DNA of 64,000 nucleotides from Bacteroidales bacterium. GTDB taxonomy: Bacteria > Bacteroidota > Bacteroidia > Bacteroidales > WCHB1-69. Below, piece after piece: positions 27,132 through 36,769 of the stretch. The translations under genes and the position numbers were made by a program. The stretch covers positions 1 through 64,000 of the forward strand of contig JAFRUI010000003.1 in assembly GCA_017438945.1 (NCBI GenBank), in the 5' to 3' direction. Each line of letters opens with the position of its first letter. Position 1 is the first letter of the stretch. Under the pieces are notes generated by a model. The model made no database searches. It was not told the DNA's origin and worked only from the letters and a program-made list of their open reading frames with translations.

Positions 27132-28091
27132 ATGAGGAAGTTGCTTGTTTTGTTGATGATATGCGCCTTGTGCTTTTCCGGAATTGCACAGCCAGCGAAG
27201 AAGACCCGCAAGACGGCATCCAACACCAAGGATGCGGTCACCGAGCGTGCCATCACAAAACAGTTCAACCAGGGGCTGCGCCACTACTACACGGCCCAGT
27301 ATGAGGAGGCCCTCCAGACTTTCTCGGGAATCCTTTCGGAGGCGCCCAAACATGCCCCCTCCTATTTCATGATTTCCCGCATCTATGCGGAGCGACAGCA
27401 GTTCTCCGAGGCGGAAAACGCCTTGAAGCAGGCGGCGAAGCTGGACAAGAACAACATCTGGTATCAGGTGGAGTTGGCGCGTGCGTACGTGAGGTCGGAG
27501 AATTACAAGGAGGCCGCTCCGATGTGGGAGAAGATCTGCCGGGAAATGCCGGATAATCCGGAATTCCTTGCTTGTTTAGTCACTTGCTACACGAAAACCG
27601 GAGCACCCGAGAAGGCGGCCGAGTTGCAGTCTCAACTTGACAGGCTTACGAGGCAGGAATCCGTCAACGGACAACCGGAATCCGCTCCCGAGGTGACCGG
27701 TGGCGGCAGCCATCGTGAACAGGGAGAGACCGCTCTCAGGTCGAAACAATATGAACAGGCCGTTTCGCATCTTGAAAAGGCGCTGCAGGAGGACGACACG
27801 GACTATGACCTTTGGAGTGCCTTCGCAGAGGCGGTCTCCAAGTCCGGACAGTGGCGTAAACTGACCGCCCTGGAGGAGGATCTGACCACCCTTTTCCCGC
27901 AATCATCGGCTCTGTTAGCAGCTCTGGCCGATGCGTTCCTGTATGATGGAAATCCCGGCAAGGCCGTGGAGTACTACAAACAGGCGTTGTCTTTCGCTTT
28001 CGATGCCGACCAAATCCAGTCCATTCACAAAGGACTCTATGAGGCTTACAGCCGTTTAGGCGATGCCGAAAACGCAGCCCGCTACCGGTAG
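27132..28091 (+). CDS. Secreted tetratricopeptide-repeat protein
   Basis: A 319-residue protein with a signal peptide (LLVLLMICALCFSGIAQP) and several TPR units, e.g. AQYEEALQTFSGILSEAPKH, QFSEAENALKQAAKLD, KQYEQAVSHLEKALQ and GNPGKAVEYYKQAL. The region around residues 175-200 is a low-complexity linker between two TPR groups. It likely acts as a periplasmic scaffold; dut-TPR linkage is common in Bacteroidales. The ATG at 27,132 follows an in-frame TTG at 27,123 that I reject. Confidence 0.85.
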   Translation: MRKLLVLLMICALCFSGIAQPAKKTRKTASNTKDAVTERAITKQFNQGLRHYYTAQYEEALQTFSGILSEAPKHAPSYFMISRIYAERQQFSEAENALKQAAKLDKNNIWYQVELARAYVRSENYKEAAPMWEKICREMPDNPEFLACLVTCYTKTGAPEKAAELQSQLDRLTRQESVNGQPESAPEVTGGGSHREQGETALRSKQYEQAVSHLEKALQEDDTDYDLWSAFAEAVSKSGQWRKLTALEEDLTTLFPQSSALLAALADAFLYDGNPGKAVEYYKQALSFAFDADQIQSIHKGLYEAYSRLGDAENAARYR

Positions 28092-28115
28092 TTTTTTTCA
28101 ATCCATTTCACTTTT

Positions 28116-28140
28116 TAACCCCTTATATACAAGAGGGTTA
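28116..28140 (+). terminator. Hairpin after the TPR gene
   Basis: TAACCC at 28,116-28,121 pairs with GGGTTA at 28,135-28,140, with further CTT/AAG pairs inside. A short T-run is lacking, so it is a weak terminator candidate. A second dyad (GCCC...GGGC) follows near 28,152-28,186. Confidence 0.45.
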
Positions 28141-28226
28141 TAGGAATGTTATGCCCTGTCAACTTTTTGTTGAAAAAAAACGGGCAGAAAAAATGCGATT
28201 TACTAATATCTATTAATAAAAATGTT

Positions 28227-28234
28227 TATCTTTG
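28227..28234 (+). promoter_or_regulatory. -7 box of the polysaccharide locus
   Basis: TATCTTTG followed by a leader of about 180 bases before the UpxY ATG. Together with the hairpins upstream, this fills the 325-base gap from 28,092 to 28,416. The leader contains a possible CTCCC/GGAGGG dyad around 28,324-28,352 that could serve as an attenuator. Confidence 0.65.
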
Positions 28235-28416
28235 CCGTTAGGTTTTATTGTAAATGGGGAGAAATCCATATTTATCCTTTTGGGTTCATAAGGATTTGGT
28301 TTTCAGTATGTTGATATGCAGCATCTCCCGTGGAACCTCTCTTTTCAGGAGGGGGAATAATAGATTTTGTACCATTTAAAACGCATATATTAAAGTAAGA
28401 AATATATAAAAAACGC

Positions 28417-28956
28417 ATGACGCTACAAGGGGAAGAAAAACGTTGGTATGCTTTCAAAGTCTTCTACAACAAGGTTTTTGAAATAGACAAGGATATTCGG
28501 GGCGAAGGGGTGGAAACCTATTTCCCGAAGGTCAGGGCCTATAAGTTGCAGGAGGAAAAGCAGAAAGAGACGATGAAACCTGCCATCTCGTCGCTGATTT
28601 TCGTGCATTGCACCGAAGAGCAGGTCTGGGATCTGCAGAAGACCTTTTACGGCAGGGTGATGCTCTACAGCCACAAGACCGACGGGAATCGCATAGCCTC
28701 CCCGGTCGATGAGGAGGAAATGCGGGTGTTCATGCTGGTCACCTCTGTGGAAGATGACCGTCTGGAATATCTTGACGTGGAAAGCGTCAACTACAAGGAA
28801 GGACAGCGTGTGAAGGTGTTGGACGGACCCTACAAGGATTGCGTGGGCTACATCAAACGCGTCAAAGGGAATCGTCGTCTGTTGGTGGCGGTCGAGGGCC
28901 TCGCCCTGGTGGCCACCTCTTATATCCCGTCCATGTTTTTAGAGAAAATTAATTAA
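28417..28956 (+). CDS. upxY: UpxY-type transcription antiterminator (NusG paralogue)
   Basis: A 179-residue NusG-like protein: NGN domain (RWYAFKVFYNKVFEID at the start, PAISSLIFVHCTEEQV) and a C-terminal KOW segment EGQRVKVLDGPYKDCVGYI. In Bacteroides such proteins act on the leader of their own capsule operon to prevent early termination. Here it is the first gene after a long leader and is followed by export genes, which fits. No UpxZ inhibitor gene is adjacent. Confidence 0.9.
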   Translation: MTLQGEEKRWYAFKVFYNKVFEIDKDIRGEGVETYFPKVRAYKLQEEKQKETMKPAISSLIFVHCTEEQVWDLQKTFYGRVMLYSHKTDGNRIASPVDEEEMRVFMLVTSVEDDRLEYLDVESVNYKEGQRVKVLDGPYKDCVGYIKRVKGNRRLLVAVEGLALVATSYIPSMFLEKIN

Positions 28957-28967
28957 ATTACTCCTAT

Positions 28968-29801
28968 ATGAAAAATCACAAATTATACCTTTTCGCCTTG
29001 GTATGCTTGCTGTTCGCCTCTTGCGCCACAAACAAGAAGATCAGCTATTTCCAGGATGCTATAAACGCCGACTCAGCGAAAATAGCCCTTCCGTCACCGG
29101 AAATCCGATTGAGAACGGAAGACAAGCTGTCTATAGTTGTGAATTGCCGAGATCCAGAGCTCTCTGCCTTATTCAACTTACCGTACTCGTCTCGTGTTAT
29201 AGGAGCTCATAGTACTAACAACATCGCAGGAACCACTAATGTGGGTGTTTCATGTTATGCTATTGATCCAAATGGAAATATTGATTTTCCAGAATTGGGC
29301 ACGATTCATATTGCAGGAATGACTCGTACTGAGGTGGCTAGTTATATTAAACAGGAACTTGTAAATAGGAATCTGGTGACAGATCCCGTGGTGACGGTAG
29401 AGTATTCCAATTTGCACTTTTCCGTATTTGGTGAGGTAAGAAATCCCGGACAATTTAATATCGTTCGAGACAAAGTTACTCTTTTGGATGCTATCAGCAC
29501 GGCCGGGGATTTAACCATCAACGGTAAACGGACAAATGTGATGGTGTTACGCACAGATTCAATAGGAAATGTGCTTACCTATAAGGTAAACATGACCTCG
29601 TTGGATTCCGTGATAAACTCACCGGTGTATTATCTTTGCCAGAACGACCAGATTTATGTAGAGCCCACCAAGAAACGTGCACGCGAATCTACAGCCAACG
29701 GCAACGTCTTTGCATCGCCTTCTTTCTGGATCTCTACGGCCTCTGCTATCACCACTCTCATTTCTACCATATTGCTCATACAGCAAAGATCAAGACAGTA
29801 G
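28968..29801 (+). CDS. Wza-like polysaccharide export lipoprotein
   Basis: Outer-membrane/periplasmic exporter component, 277 residues. Lipobox LFASCATNKK, then the polysaccharide export domain (RTEDKLSIVVNCRDPELSALF), then a SLBB domain (VFGEVRNPGQFNIVRDKVTLLDAIS in parts). A C-terminal hydrophobic segment near residues 252-270 (SFWISTASAITTLISTILL) resembles the Wza amphipathic helix. It stands between UpxY and the Wzc-like kinase, as in other capsule loci. Confidence 0.92.
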   Translation: MKNHKLYLFALVCLLFASCATNKKISYFQDAINADSAKIALPSPEIRLRTEDKLSIVVNCRDPELSALFNLPYSSRVIGAHSTNNIAGTTNVGVSCYAIDPNGNIDFPELGTIHIAGMTRTEVASYIKQELVNRNLVTDPVVTVEYSNLHFSVFGEVRNPGQFNIVRDKVTLLDAISTAGDLTINGKRTNVMVLRTDSIGNVLTYKVNMTSLDSVINSPVYYLCQNDQIYVEPTKKRARESTANGNVFASPSFWISTASAITTLISTILLIQQRSRQ

Positions 29802-29848
29802 CTGTCCTTATCCATTTTCATTGTTAACATATAACCCTTAATAAGAGT

Positions 29849-32341
29849 ATGGAAACTCAAAATCAAATAACAGAAGAAAAAACTCAAGAAGTGGTGCTTA
29901 AGGACTGGATTTATATGTGCCTTAACCGCTGGTACTGGTTCTTGATTTCAATAGTGATTATGCTGGCGGGAGCCACCTTCTATATTTTGAAGACGGCTCC
30001 GGTGTATCAGCGGACGGCCAAAATTCTGGTAAAGGCGGACAAAAAAGGCGGTTCCGCTATTAATGTGTCCGATTTTACTGATGTTGGGATGTTGAGCACA
30101 AATGTGAATGTGCAGAACGAGTTGATCACGATCCAGTCTATGGACAACAAGATGGAAACCGTGAGACGCCTCAACTTGGATGTGAATTACACGACCGACG
30201 GATTGTTCCGCCCGACAACGCTTTATGGTGAGACCCTTCCGGCGAAGGTCTCTTTTTTGGACCTCACCGATGAACAATACGCTTCTTTGGTGATGAAGTT
30301 GGATAAAAACCAAGTGATTTTGTCCGATTTCAGATTTATGGGAGAAAGCGTCTCGTCCAATAAAATTACCCTTAAGATTGGAGATACGGTTGCTACTCCT
30401 ATAGGTAGAATTGCGGTTAACAAGACTGACTTTTACAAGGTGAAATCTTGGCCGAAAATTAATGTCTATCGTTCTACCATGAACGCCTCTTGCCGTGCCT
30501 TGTCAGGGAAAATCACAGTCTCCCAGGTAAACAAGGCAGCAGATGTGCTCTCCATCAACGTGGAAGATGTGATTAAAAAAAGAGCGGATGATATCATCAA
30601 CATGCTGATTGCGGTTTATAACGGCAATTGGCTGAAGGATAAAAACCAGATTACGTTGAGCACCTCCCGGTTCATCAATGACCGTTTGGAGGTGATTGAA
30701 GGGGATCTGGGTAACGTGGATGACGATATCTCCTCCTACAAGAGCGCCAATCTCCTCCCTGACGTGAATGCGGTCTCTAACATGTATTTGGGACAGAACC
30801 GCGAAGTGGCCAAAAACATTGTGGATATCAATAACCGATTGGCTATTACACGTTATATTCGCAATTTTCTCGCTTCTGATGCTTCTCACGACCAGTTGTT
30901 GCCAGTCAATTCAGGGGTAGACAATATGGGTATCGAGAACCAGATTTCCAAGTATAATGAGATGATGATGCGGCGCAATAGTCTGGTAGCGAACAGCAGC
31001 AGCCAAAACCCGTTGGTGTTGGATTTGGACGAGAAACTCGCCGCTATGCGGGGGGCTGTGATTACTTCATTGGACAACCAGGTGACATCTCTAAACAAAC
31101 TGATGCAAAGTGCGCTTTCCACCGAAAAGGATGTGAATGCCCACTTGGCTGCGGGCCCTACACAAGCCAAATACCTCCTTTCTGTGGAACGCCAGCAGAA
31201 GGTCAAGGAGTCGTTGTACCTCTATCTGCTGCAGAAGCGTGAAGAAAACGAACTTTCCCAGGCCTTTACCGCCTATAACAACCGAGTTATTGAACATCCG
31301 AATGGAGGACCACGTCCTATTAAGCCCAAAAAGTCAATGATTTTCCTCGTTACTTTTGTTTTGGGTCTTCTTATCCCGATAGTCATAATCTTCCTGCGTG
31401 AACAGATGAACACTTCTTTGCGCGGCCGTGACGACTTAAAGAATGTGAAGGTGCCGTTCATTGCAGAAATCCCGCTTACAGGCGAAGCTGCTGCTAAAAA
31501 TAATACTCGTAAAAATTTGATAATCAGGGGACTTTTGGGAAAGAAGAAGGATGATAAGGAAACCAATGCCAAGCTGGCCGAGATCGTGGTCAAGGCAGGA
31601 TCCAGAAGCACCATCAACGAGGCGTTCCGTGTCATGCGTACGAATGTGGAGTTTATGTGCAAGGGGGAAGATTGTCATGTGCTGATGTTCACCTCCTTCA
31701 ACCCGGGAAGTGGTAAGTCGTTCATCACCATGAACTTTGCCATGTCGTTGGCTATCAAGGATAAACGTATCTTGGTTATCGATGGTGATATGCGCCACTG
31801 TTCCATGTCCCAATATGTGAATGGCCCTCGCGTCGGTATGAGTAATTACCTAGCCGAGAAGATTGAGGATGTGCGCAGCGTGATGGTGCCGATTAACAGC
31901 AGACACCCGAACCTGAAAGTGCTGCCGGTGGGTACAATCCCGCCCAACCCGACAGAGTTGCTGGCCACAGACCGCTTTGCGGAAATGGTCAAAGATCTGC
32001 ATAAGGATTTCGATTACATCTTCATCGACTGTCCGCCTATCGACATTGTGGCCGACACCCAGATTATCAGTGGTTTGGCGGATTACACAGTCTTTATCGT
32101 GCGTGCTGGAAACTTGGAACTCAGCATGTTGCCGGAGTTGGACAAGCTTTACGAGTCGCACAAGTATAACAACATGTGCTTGGTGCTGAATGGTACGTAC
32201 TCCCATGAGGGTCGTTATGGTTACAGATATGGCTACCGTTACGGTTACCGTTATGGCTATCGTTATGGTTACAGCTATGGCAGTTACTACCACGATGAAG
32301 ATGATAACGGTGCTTCCAATAATACTAACAAAAACGCATAA
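29849..32341 (+). CDS. Wzc-like tyrosine autokinase
   Basis: Chain-length regulator and BY-kinase of the Wzx/Wzy-type export system, 830 residues. An N-terminal Wzz domain with a membrane helix at about residues 30-50, a long coiled-coil periplasmic part, a second helix near 495-515, then the cytosolic kinase with Walker A NPGSGKS (Lys623), Walker A' VIDGDMR and Walker B IFIDCPP. The C-terminal tail has 13 tyrosines in RYGY repeats (from Tyr790), the autophosphorylation cluster. Its phosphatase partner is the next gene. Confidence 0.95.
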   Translation: METQNQITEEKTQEVVLKDWIYMCLNRWYWFLISIVIMLAGATFYILKTAPVYQRTAKILVKADKKGGSAINVSDFTDVGMLSTNVNVQNELITIQSMDNKMETVRRLNLDVNYTTDGLFRPTTLYGETLPAKVSFLDLTDEQYASLVMKLDKNQVILSDFRFMGESVSSNKITLKIGDTVATPIGRIAVNKTDFYKVKSWPKINVYRSTMNASCRALSGKITVSQVNKAADVLSINVEDVIKKRADDIINMLIAVYNGNWLKDKNQITLSTSRFINDRLEVIEGDLGNVDDDISSYKSANLLPDVNAVSNMYLGQNREVAKNIVDINNRLAITRYIRNFLASDASHDQLLPVNSGVDNMGIENQISKYNEMMMRRNSLVANSSSQNPLVLDLDEKLAAMRGAVITSLDNQVTSLNKLMQSALSTEKDVNAHLAAGPTQAKYLLSVERQQKVKESLYLYLLQKREENELSQAFTAYNNRVIEHPNGGPRPIKPKKSMIFLVTFVLGLLIPIVIIFLREQMNTSLRGRDDLKNVKVPFIAEIPLTGEAAAKNNTRKNLIIRGLLGKKKDDKETNAKLAEIVVKAGSRSTINEAFRVMRTNVEFMCKGEDCHVLMFTSFNPGSGKSFITMNFAMSLAIKDKRILVIDGDMRHCSMSQYVNGPRVGMSNYLAEKIEDVRSVMVPINSRHPNLKVLPVGTIPPNPTELLATDRFAEMVKDLHKDFDYIFIDCPPIDIVADTQIISGLADYTVFIVRAGNLELSMLPELDKLYESHKYNNMCLVLNGTYSHEGRYGYRYGYRYGYRYGYRYGYSYGSYYHDEDDNGASNNTNKNA
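32213..32272. repeat. 12-bp tandem repeat coding the (RYGY)5 tail
   Basis: Five units of 12 bases, each coding Arg-Tyr-Gly-Tyr, with synonymous changes between units (CGTTATGGCTAC and CGTTACGGTTAC types). Unit gain or loss would keep the frame and change the tyrosine number. Confidence 0.9.
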
Positions 32342-32343
32342 TC

Positions 32344-33036
32344 ATGTGGTTCGGGAAAAAACAACTTGCTGATGTATGGGTTGGCGCCACGGACTGCCAT
32401 TCCCATATCCTTCCGGGCGTAGACGACGGGGTCTCTGAAATGGAGACCTCGTTGAATATATTGGCAGCCTATGAGAAACTACAAATCAAAGAGGTTTGGT
32501 GTACCCCTCACATTATGGAGGATATTCCGAACACGACAGAAGGATTAAAGGCGCGGTTTGCCGAACTGAAGGCGGCATATCATGGTCCGGTGCAGTTGAA
32601 TCTGGCTGCCGAGTATATGATGGACGGCCTCTTCTTGGATCGGCTGGAGAAAGAAGACCTTCTTACACACGGACACGAGGGCAATGCTTTGTTGGTGGAG
32701 ACCTCCTATTACACTCCTCCAATGGATTTGCATGATATTCTGGACGCTATCACACGAAAAGGCTATTACCCCATTCTGGCGCACCCGGAGCGTTATTTGT
32801 ATATGAAAATAAGCGACTACGCGCCCTTGAAGAAGAAGGGGCTGCGATTCCAGCTTAATGTCGCCTCCCTTTCTGGCGCCTATGGCGGCGATGCGGTGAA
32901 AAAAGCACACTATCTGTTAAAAGAGGGAGCTTATAACTACATCGGGAGCGACATTCACCGTTTCCGCCAACTGCAAATCTGGGATTTTAAAGTCAAAAAA
33001 TCTTTGCTGCAGAAAGTTTTTGAAATAGACTCTTAG
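32344..33036 (+). CDS. CpsB/YwqE-type PHP protein-tyrosine phosphatase
   Basis: Dephosphorylates the Wzc-like kinase, 230 residues. The PHP metal-binding motifs are visible: DCHSHILPGVDDG near residue 18, CTPHIMED, LLVETSYY, LAHPERY and GSDIHRF. It starts 2 bases after the kinase stop. Length is close to that of the Gram-positive homologues, which are mechanistically distinct from the low-molecular-weight Wzb phosphatase. Confidence 0.93.
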   Translation: MWFGKKQLADVWVGATDCHSHILPGVDDGVSEMETSLNILAAYEKLQIKEVWCTPHIMEDIPNTTEGLKARFAELKAAYHGPVQLNLAAEYMMDGLFLDRLEKEDLLTHGHEGNALLVETSYYTPPMDLHDILDAITRKGYYPILAHPERYLYMKISDYAPLKKKGLRFQLNVASLSGAYGGDAVKKAHYLLKEGAYNYIGSDIHRFRQLQIWDFKVKKSLLQKVFEIDS

Positions 33037-33092
33037 CTTTTGGCATATTTATCATTCATTATTTATCATCCATCATTTATACATTATAATTC
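33037..33092. repeat. ATTTATCATCCATC leader repeat
   Basis: CpsB stop is followed by a short TTTTGGC word, then TCATTCATTATTTATCATCC words up to the rfbA ATG. Confidence 0.7.
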
Positions 33093-34022
33093 ATGAAAGG
33101 TATCGTTCTCGCCGGGGGCTCCGGCACCAGATTATACCCCATTACCAAAGGGGTCAGCAAACAACTTTTACCCATCTATGACAAGCCCATGGTCTATTAT
33201 CCCATTTCTGCGCTGATGTTAGCAGGAATTCGGGATATACTGATTATATCAACTCCGTACGATTTGCCGGGATTCCAGCGACTTTTGGGTGACGGCTCAG
33301 ATTATGGCGTGCATTTCGAATACGCCGAACAACCGTCTCCTGACGGTCTTGCGCAGGCGTTCATAATAGGAGAGAAGTTCATCGGCGACGACAGCGCCTG
33401 TCTTGTCCTTGGCGACAACATCTTCTACGGTAGCGGCTTCACCAAACTGCTGAAAAAGGCGGTGGAGGATGCCGAAGTGAACCATAAGGCTACCGTTTTC
33501 GGCTATTGGGTCAGCGATCCGGAACGCTATGGGGTGGCCGAGTTTGACAAGGAGGGCAACTGCATCAGCATCGAGGAGAAACCCAAGGAACCCAAAAGCA
33601 ACTATGCGGTGGTGGGATTGTACTTCTATCCCAACAAAGTGGTGGATGTGGCCAAAACCATAAAACCCTCCGCCCGCGGCGAGTTGGAAATCACCACCGT
33701 GAACCAGGAATTCCTGAAAGACAGCGAGCTGAAGGTGCGCGTTTTCGGACGTGGCTTCGCATGGCTGGACACCGGTACCCACGACTCGCTCTCCGAGGCC
33801 TCCACGTTCGTGGAGGTCATAGAGAAACGACAAGGACTGAAGATCGCCTGTCTTGAAGGCATTGCCTACCGCAACGGCTGGATCACGGAAGAGCGTATGC
33901 GCGAAATTGCCCAACCCATGCTCAAAAATCAGTATGGACAATACCTGCTTCATGTCATCGACGAACTAAAAGAAGACATCACCTCCGACACCTTTAGGAA
34001 GGATTCAATTCATAATTCATAA
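33093..34022 (+). CDS. rfbA: Glucose-1-phosphate thymidylyltransferase
   Basis: Makes dTDP-glucose from glucose 1-phosphate and dTTP. The 309 residues open with [16 protein letters not shown], then LGDNIFYG with the catalytic Asp, [13 protein letters not shown] and [11 protein letters not shown]. Length is slightly longer than the usual 290 because of the C-terminal tail. It is followed by rfbB; rfbC and rfbD are not present in the window, so the pathway branches at dTDP-4-keto-6-deoxyglucose. Confidence 0.96.
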   Translation: MKGIVLAGGSGTRLYPITKGVSKQLLPIYDKPMVYYPISALMLAGIRDILIISTPYDLPGFQRLLGDGSDYGVHFEYAEQPSPDGLAQAFIIGEKFIGDDSACLVLGDNIFYGSGFTKLLKKAVEDAEVNHKATVFGYWVSDPERYGVAEFDKEGNCISIEEKPKEPKSNYAVVGLYFYPNKVVDVAKTIKPSARGELEITTVNQEFLKDSELKVRVFGRGFAWLDTGTHDSLSEASTFVEVIEKRQGLKIACLEGIAYRNGWITEERMREIAQPMLKNQYGQYLLHVIDELKEDITSDTFRKDSIHNS

Positions 34023-34054
34023 TTCATCTTTCATAAATCATTATTCATAATTAA
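34005..34054. repeat. ATTCATAATTCAT leader repeat
   Basis: Repeats of ATTCATAATTCATAATTCAT type cover the rfbA stop codon and the gap to the rfbB ATG. It is the reverse complement of the repeat at 1-33. Confidence 0.8.
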
Positions 34055-35191
34055 ATGAACCGTACGATTCTCATCACCGGCGGCGCCGGGTTCATCGGCA
34101 GCCACGTTGTTCGCCTTTTCGTGAACAAATATCCCGAATATAAAATCATAAACCTCGACAAGTTGACCTATGCGGGAAACCTCGCCAACTTGAAAGACGT
34201 AGAGGGAAAACCGAACTATAAGTTCATCAAGATGGACATCTGCGACTTCGAAGGTGTCTATAAGCTGATGCAGGACGAACACGTCGAGGGCATCATCCAC
34301 TTGGCCGCCGAAAGTCACGTGGACCGCTCTATCAAAGACCCCTTCACCTTCGCTCAGACGAATGTGATGGGGACGCTGTCGTTGTTGCAGGCCGCGAAAC
34401 TATATTGGGAATCGTTGCCCGAAAAATATGACGGCAAACGTTTTTACCATATCTCCACCGACGAGGTTTATGGAGCTCTTGAACTGACTCATCCTCAGGG
34501 CATTGAACCTCCCTTCAGCACGAAGGCCAGCAGCGGCAAGCACCATCTGGCATACGGTGACAAGTTCTTCACCGAGGACCTGAAATATCTGCCGCACAGT
34601 CCCTACAGTGCGGCGAAGGCAGCCAGCGATCACTTTGTGAGAGCCTTCCATGATACTTACGGGTTGCCAACAGTTGTGACCAACTGTTCCAACAATTATG
34701 GTCCGTATCAGTTCCCGGAGAAGCTGATCCCGTTGTTTATCAATAATATCCGTCACAGAAAACTGCTGCCCGTGTATGGGAAGGGAGAAAACGTGCGCGA
34801 CTGGCTCTATGTGGAAGACCACGCCAGAGCCATTGACCTGATTTTCCACGAGGGCAAGGTGGCGGAGACCTACAATATCGGAGGATTCAATGAGTGGAAG
34901 AACATCGACCTCATCAAGGTGCTCATTAACACAGTAGATCGCCTGTTGGGTAGAGCGGAGGGCGAAGACATGAACCTCATCACTTACGTTACAGACCGTG
35001 CTGGTCACGATATGCGCTACGCCATCGACAGCACGAAACTCCAGAAGGAGTTGGGCTGGGAGCCATCTTTGCAGTTCGAAGAGGGCATCGAGAAAACCGT
35101 CCGTTGGTATTTGGATAATCAGGAGTGGATGGACAATGTTACGAGCGGGGACTACCAGAAGTATTACGAGGAGATGTATAAAGGAAGGTGA
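34055..35191 (+). CDS. rfbB: dTDP-glucose 4,6-dehydratase
   Basis: NAD+-dependent conversion of dTDP-glucose to dTDP-4-keto-6-deoxyglucose. The 378-residue extended SDR has GGAGFIGSHVV, the STDEVYGAL motif with the catalytic Asp-Glu pair, YSAAKAASD with Tyr/Lys, and NNYGPYQFPEKLIP. It supplies the VioA-type aminotransferase encoded 26 kb downstream. Normal length. Confidence 0.97.
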   Translation: MNRTILITGGAGFIGSHVVRLFVNKYPEYKIINLDKLTYAGNLANLKDVEGKPNYKFIKMDICDFEGVYKLMQDEHVEGIIHLAAESHVDRSIKDPFTFAQTNVMGTLSLLQAAKLYWESLPEKYDGKRFYHISTDEVYGALELTHPQGIEPPFSTKASSGKHHLAYGDKFFTEDLKYLPHSPYSAAKAASDHFVRAFHDTYGLPTVVTNCSNNYGPYQFPEKLIPLFINNIRHRKLLPVYGKGENVRDWLYVEDHARAIDLIFHEGKVAETYNIGGFNEWKNIDLIKVLINTVDRLLGRAEGEDMNLITYVTDRAGHDMRYAIDSTKLQKELGWEPSLQFEEGIEKTVRWYLDNQEWMDNVTSGDYQKYYEEMYKGR

Positions 35192-35276
35192 GTTGATGCA
35201 GAAAATTGCCTTTCTTAAGGATTTTGCGGAATATAAGTAGCAGAATAACAAGTAAATATTGATTAAACAACATATT

Positions 35277-36578
35277 ATGAAGATTTCAGTTGCAGGAACC
35301 GGCTATGTCGGCATGAGCATCGCCACATTGCTCGCACAGCATAATGACGTCACTGCCGTGGACGTGGTGCCCGAGCGCGTTGAGATGGTGAGCCATAAAA
35401 AGTCGCCCATCCAAGACGACTATATCGAAGAATACCTAGCCACCAAGCCTCTCAGTCTCAAAGCCACCCTTGACCAGGAGGCCGGCTATAAGGACGCCGA
35501 GTTTGTGGTCATCGCCGCCCCCACCAACTACGACACTCAGAAGAACTTCTTCGACACCAGTGCTGTGGAAGCCGTCATTGACGCCGTGCTCAAGGTCAAC
35601 CCCGATGCCGTTATGGTTATCAAGAGCACCATCCCCGTCGGTTACACCCGCAACCTTTACGTCAAATACCAGAAGAAAGGGGTGAAAAAATTCAACCTCC
35701 TTTTCTCTCCCGAGTTCCTGAGGGAGAGCAAGGCCCTCTACGACAACCTCTATCCCAGCCGCATCATCGTAGGCATCCCTAAGATCATGGGAGAAGAGTT
35801 CCGGGAGGAGAACGAGGCCATCCAAGCCTTGACCGACTTGGAGTGGATCACCGAGAGAGCGCACGTTTTTGCTGGACTGCTCAAGGACGCCGCCATCAAG
35901 CAGGATGTGCCGGTCCTCTTTATAGGCATGAAAGAGGCAGAGGCCGTAAAGCTCTTTGCCAACACCTATCTGGCCTTGCGTGTGAGTTACTTCAACGAGT
36001 TGGATACCTACGCCGAGGTCAAGGGGTTGGACACCCAGGCCATTATTGACGGCATTGGTCTCGATCCCCGTATCGGCACGCATTACAACAATCCGTCGTT
36101 TGGCTACGGCGGCTACTGTCTGCCGAAGGACACCAAACAACTGTTGGCCAATTATGAGGACGTGCCGCAGAATATGATGTCGGCCATTGTGGAGAGCAAC
36201 CGAACCCGCAAGGATTTTATTGCTGACCAAGTGTTGAAAATGGCAGGCTATTATGCCTATACGGAAAACAACATCTATGGAACTGAGCAAAAGGCTCCTG
36301 TGATTGGCGTGTACCGGCTCACTATGAAGTCTAACTCCGACAATTTTCGCCAGAGCGCCATACAAGGCGTGATGAAGCGGATCAAAGCCAAAGGCGCGCA
36401 GGTCATCATCTATGAACCGACGTTGGAAAACGGCGGCACTTTCTTTGGCTCGCTCGTGGTCAACGACCTCGATCAGTTCAAAGCCCAGTCGCAGGCCATT
36501 ATAGCCAACCGCTATGACAGCTGCTTGGACGATGTGAAGGAGAAGGTTTACACGAGGGATATTTTCAAAAGGGATTAA
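35277..36578 (+). CDS. ugd: UDP-glucose 6-dehydrogenase
   Basis: Oxidises UDP-glucose to UDP-glucuronate with two NAD+. About 433 residues. It resembles the short E. coli/Streptococcus type: [48 protein letters not shown] with the catalytic Cys, and [11 protein letters not shown]. An insert of about 25 residues follows RIIVGIPK and another follows the central helix ([12 protein letters not shown]). The ATG at 35,277 is chosen over an in-frame TTG at 35,259. It provides the carboxylate-bearing sugar that the later ligases may amidate. Confidence 0.93.
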   Translation: MKISVAGTGYVGMSIATLLAQHNDVTAVDVVPERVEMVSHKKSPIQDDYIEEYLATKPLSLKATLDQEAGYKDAEFVVIAAPTNYDTQKNFFDTSAVEAVIDAVLKVNPDAVMVIKSTIPVGYTRNLYVKYQKKGVKKFNLLFSPEFLRESKALYDNLYPSRIIVGIPKIMGEEFREENEAIQALTDLEWITERAHVFAGLLKDAAIKQDVPVLFIGMKEAEAVKLFANTYLALRVSYFNELDTYAEVKGLDTQAIIDGIGLDPRIGTHYNNPSFGYGGYCLPKDTKQLLANYEDVPQNMMSAIVESNRTRKDFIADQVLKMAGYYAYTENNIYGTEQKAPVIGVYRLTMKSNSDNFRQSAIQGVMKRIKAKGAQVIIYEPTLENGGTFFGSLVVNDLDQFKAQSQAIIANRYDSCLDDVKEKVYTRDIFKRD

Positions 36579-36694
36579 GTGACAGGGCTTGTGGGACGGG
36601 CTTTGTTGGGCGCCTTGGTTTCATAAAGAATCGACAAGGTATGCTGTGTTATTGTATTTTTTTTGATAATGTTGGTGGTTTTATCAGTGCCACA

Positions 36695-36748
36695 GTGTTA
36701 TAACACGTTATCCATGGATTGAATTGTTGTTCAATGTTCTACAATCCA
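36695..36748. promoter_or_regulatory. Palindromes upstream of the first GT4 gene
   Basis: GTGTTATAACAC at 36,695-36,706 is a perfect 12-bp palindrome. Close by, ATTGAA at 36,718-36,723 and TTCAAT at 36,730-36,735 form a dyad, and TGGATTG at 36,715-36,721 matches CAATCCA at 36,742-36,748. They could be operator sites or a leader hairpin. They lie where base composition changes to AT-rich. Confidence 0.4.
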
Positions 36749-36769
36749 CTATATCTATAAAAAGTTGTT

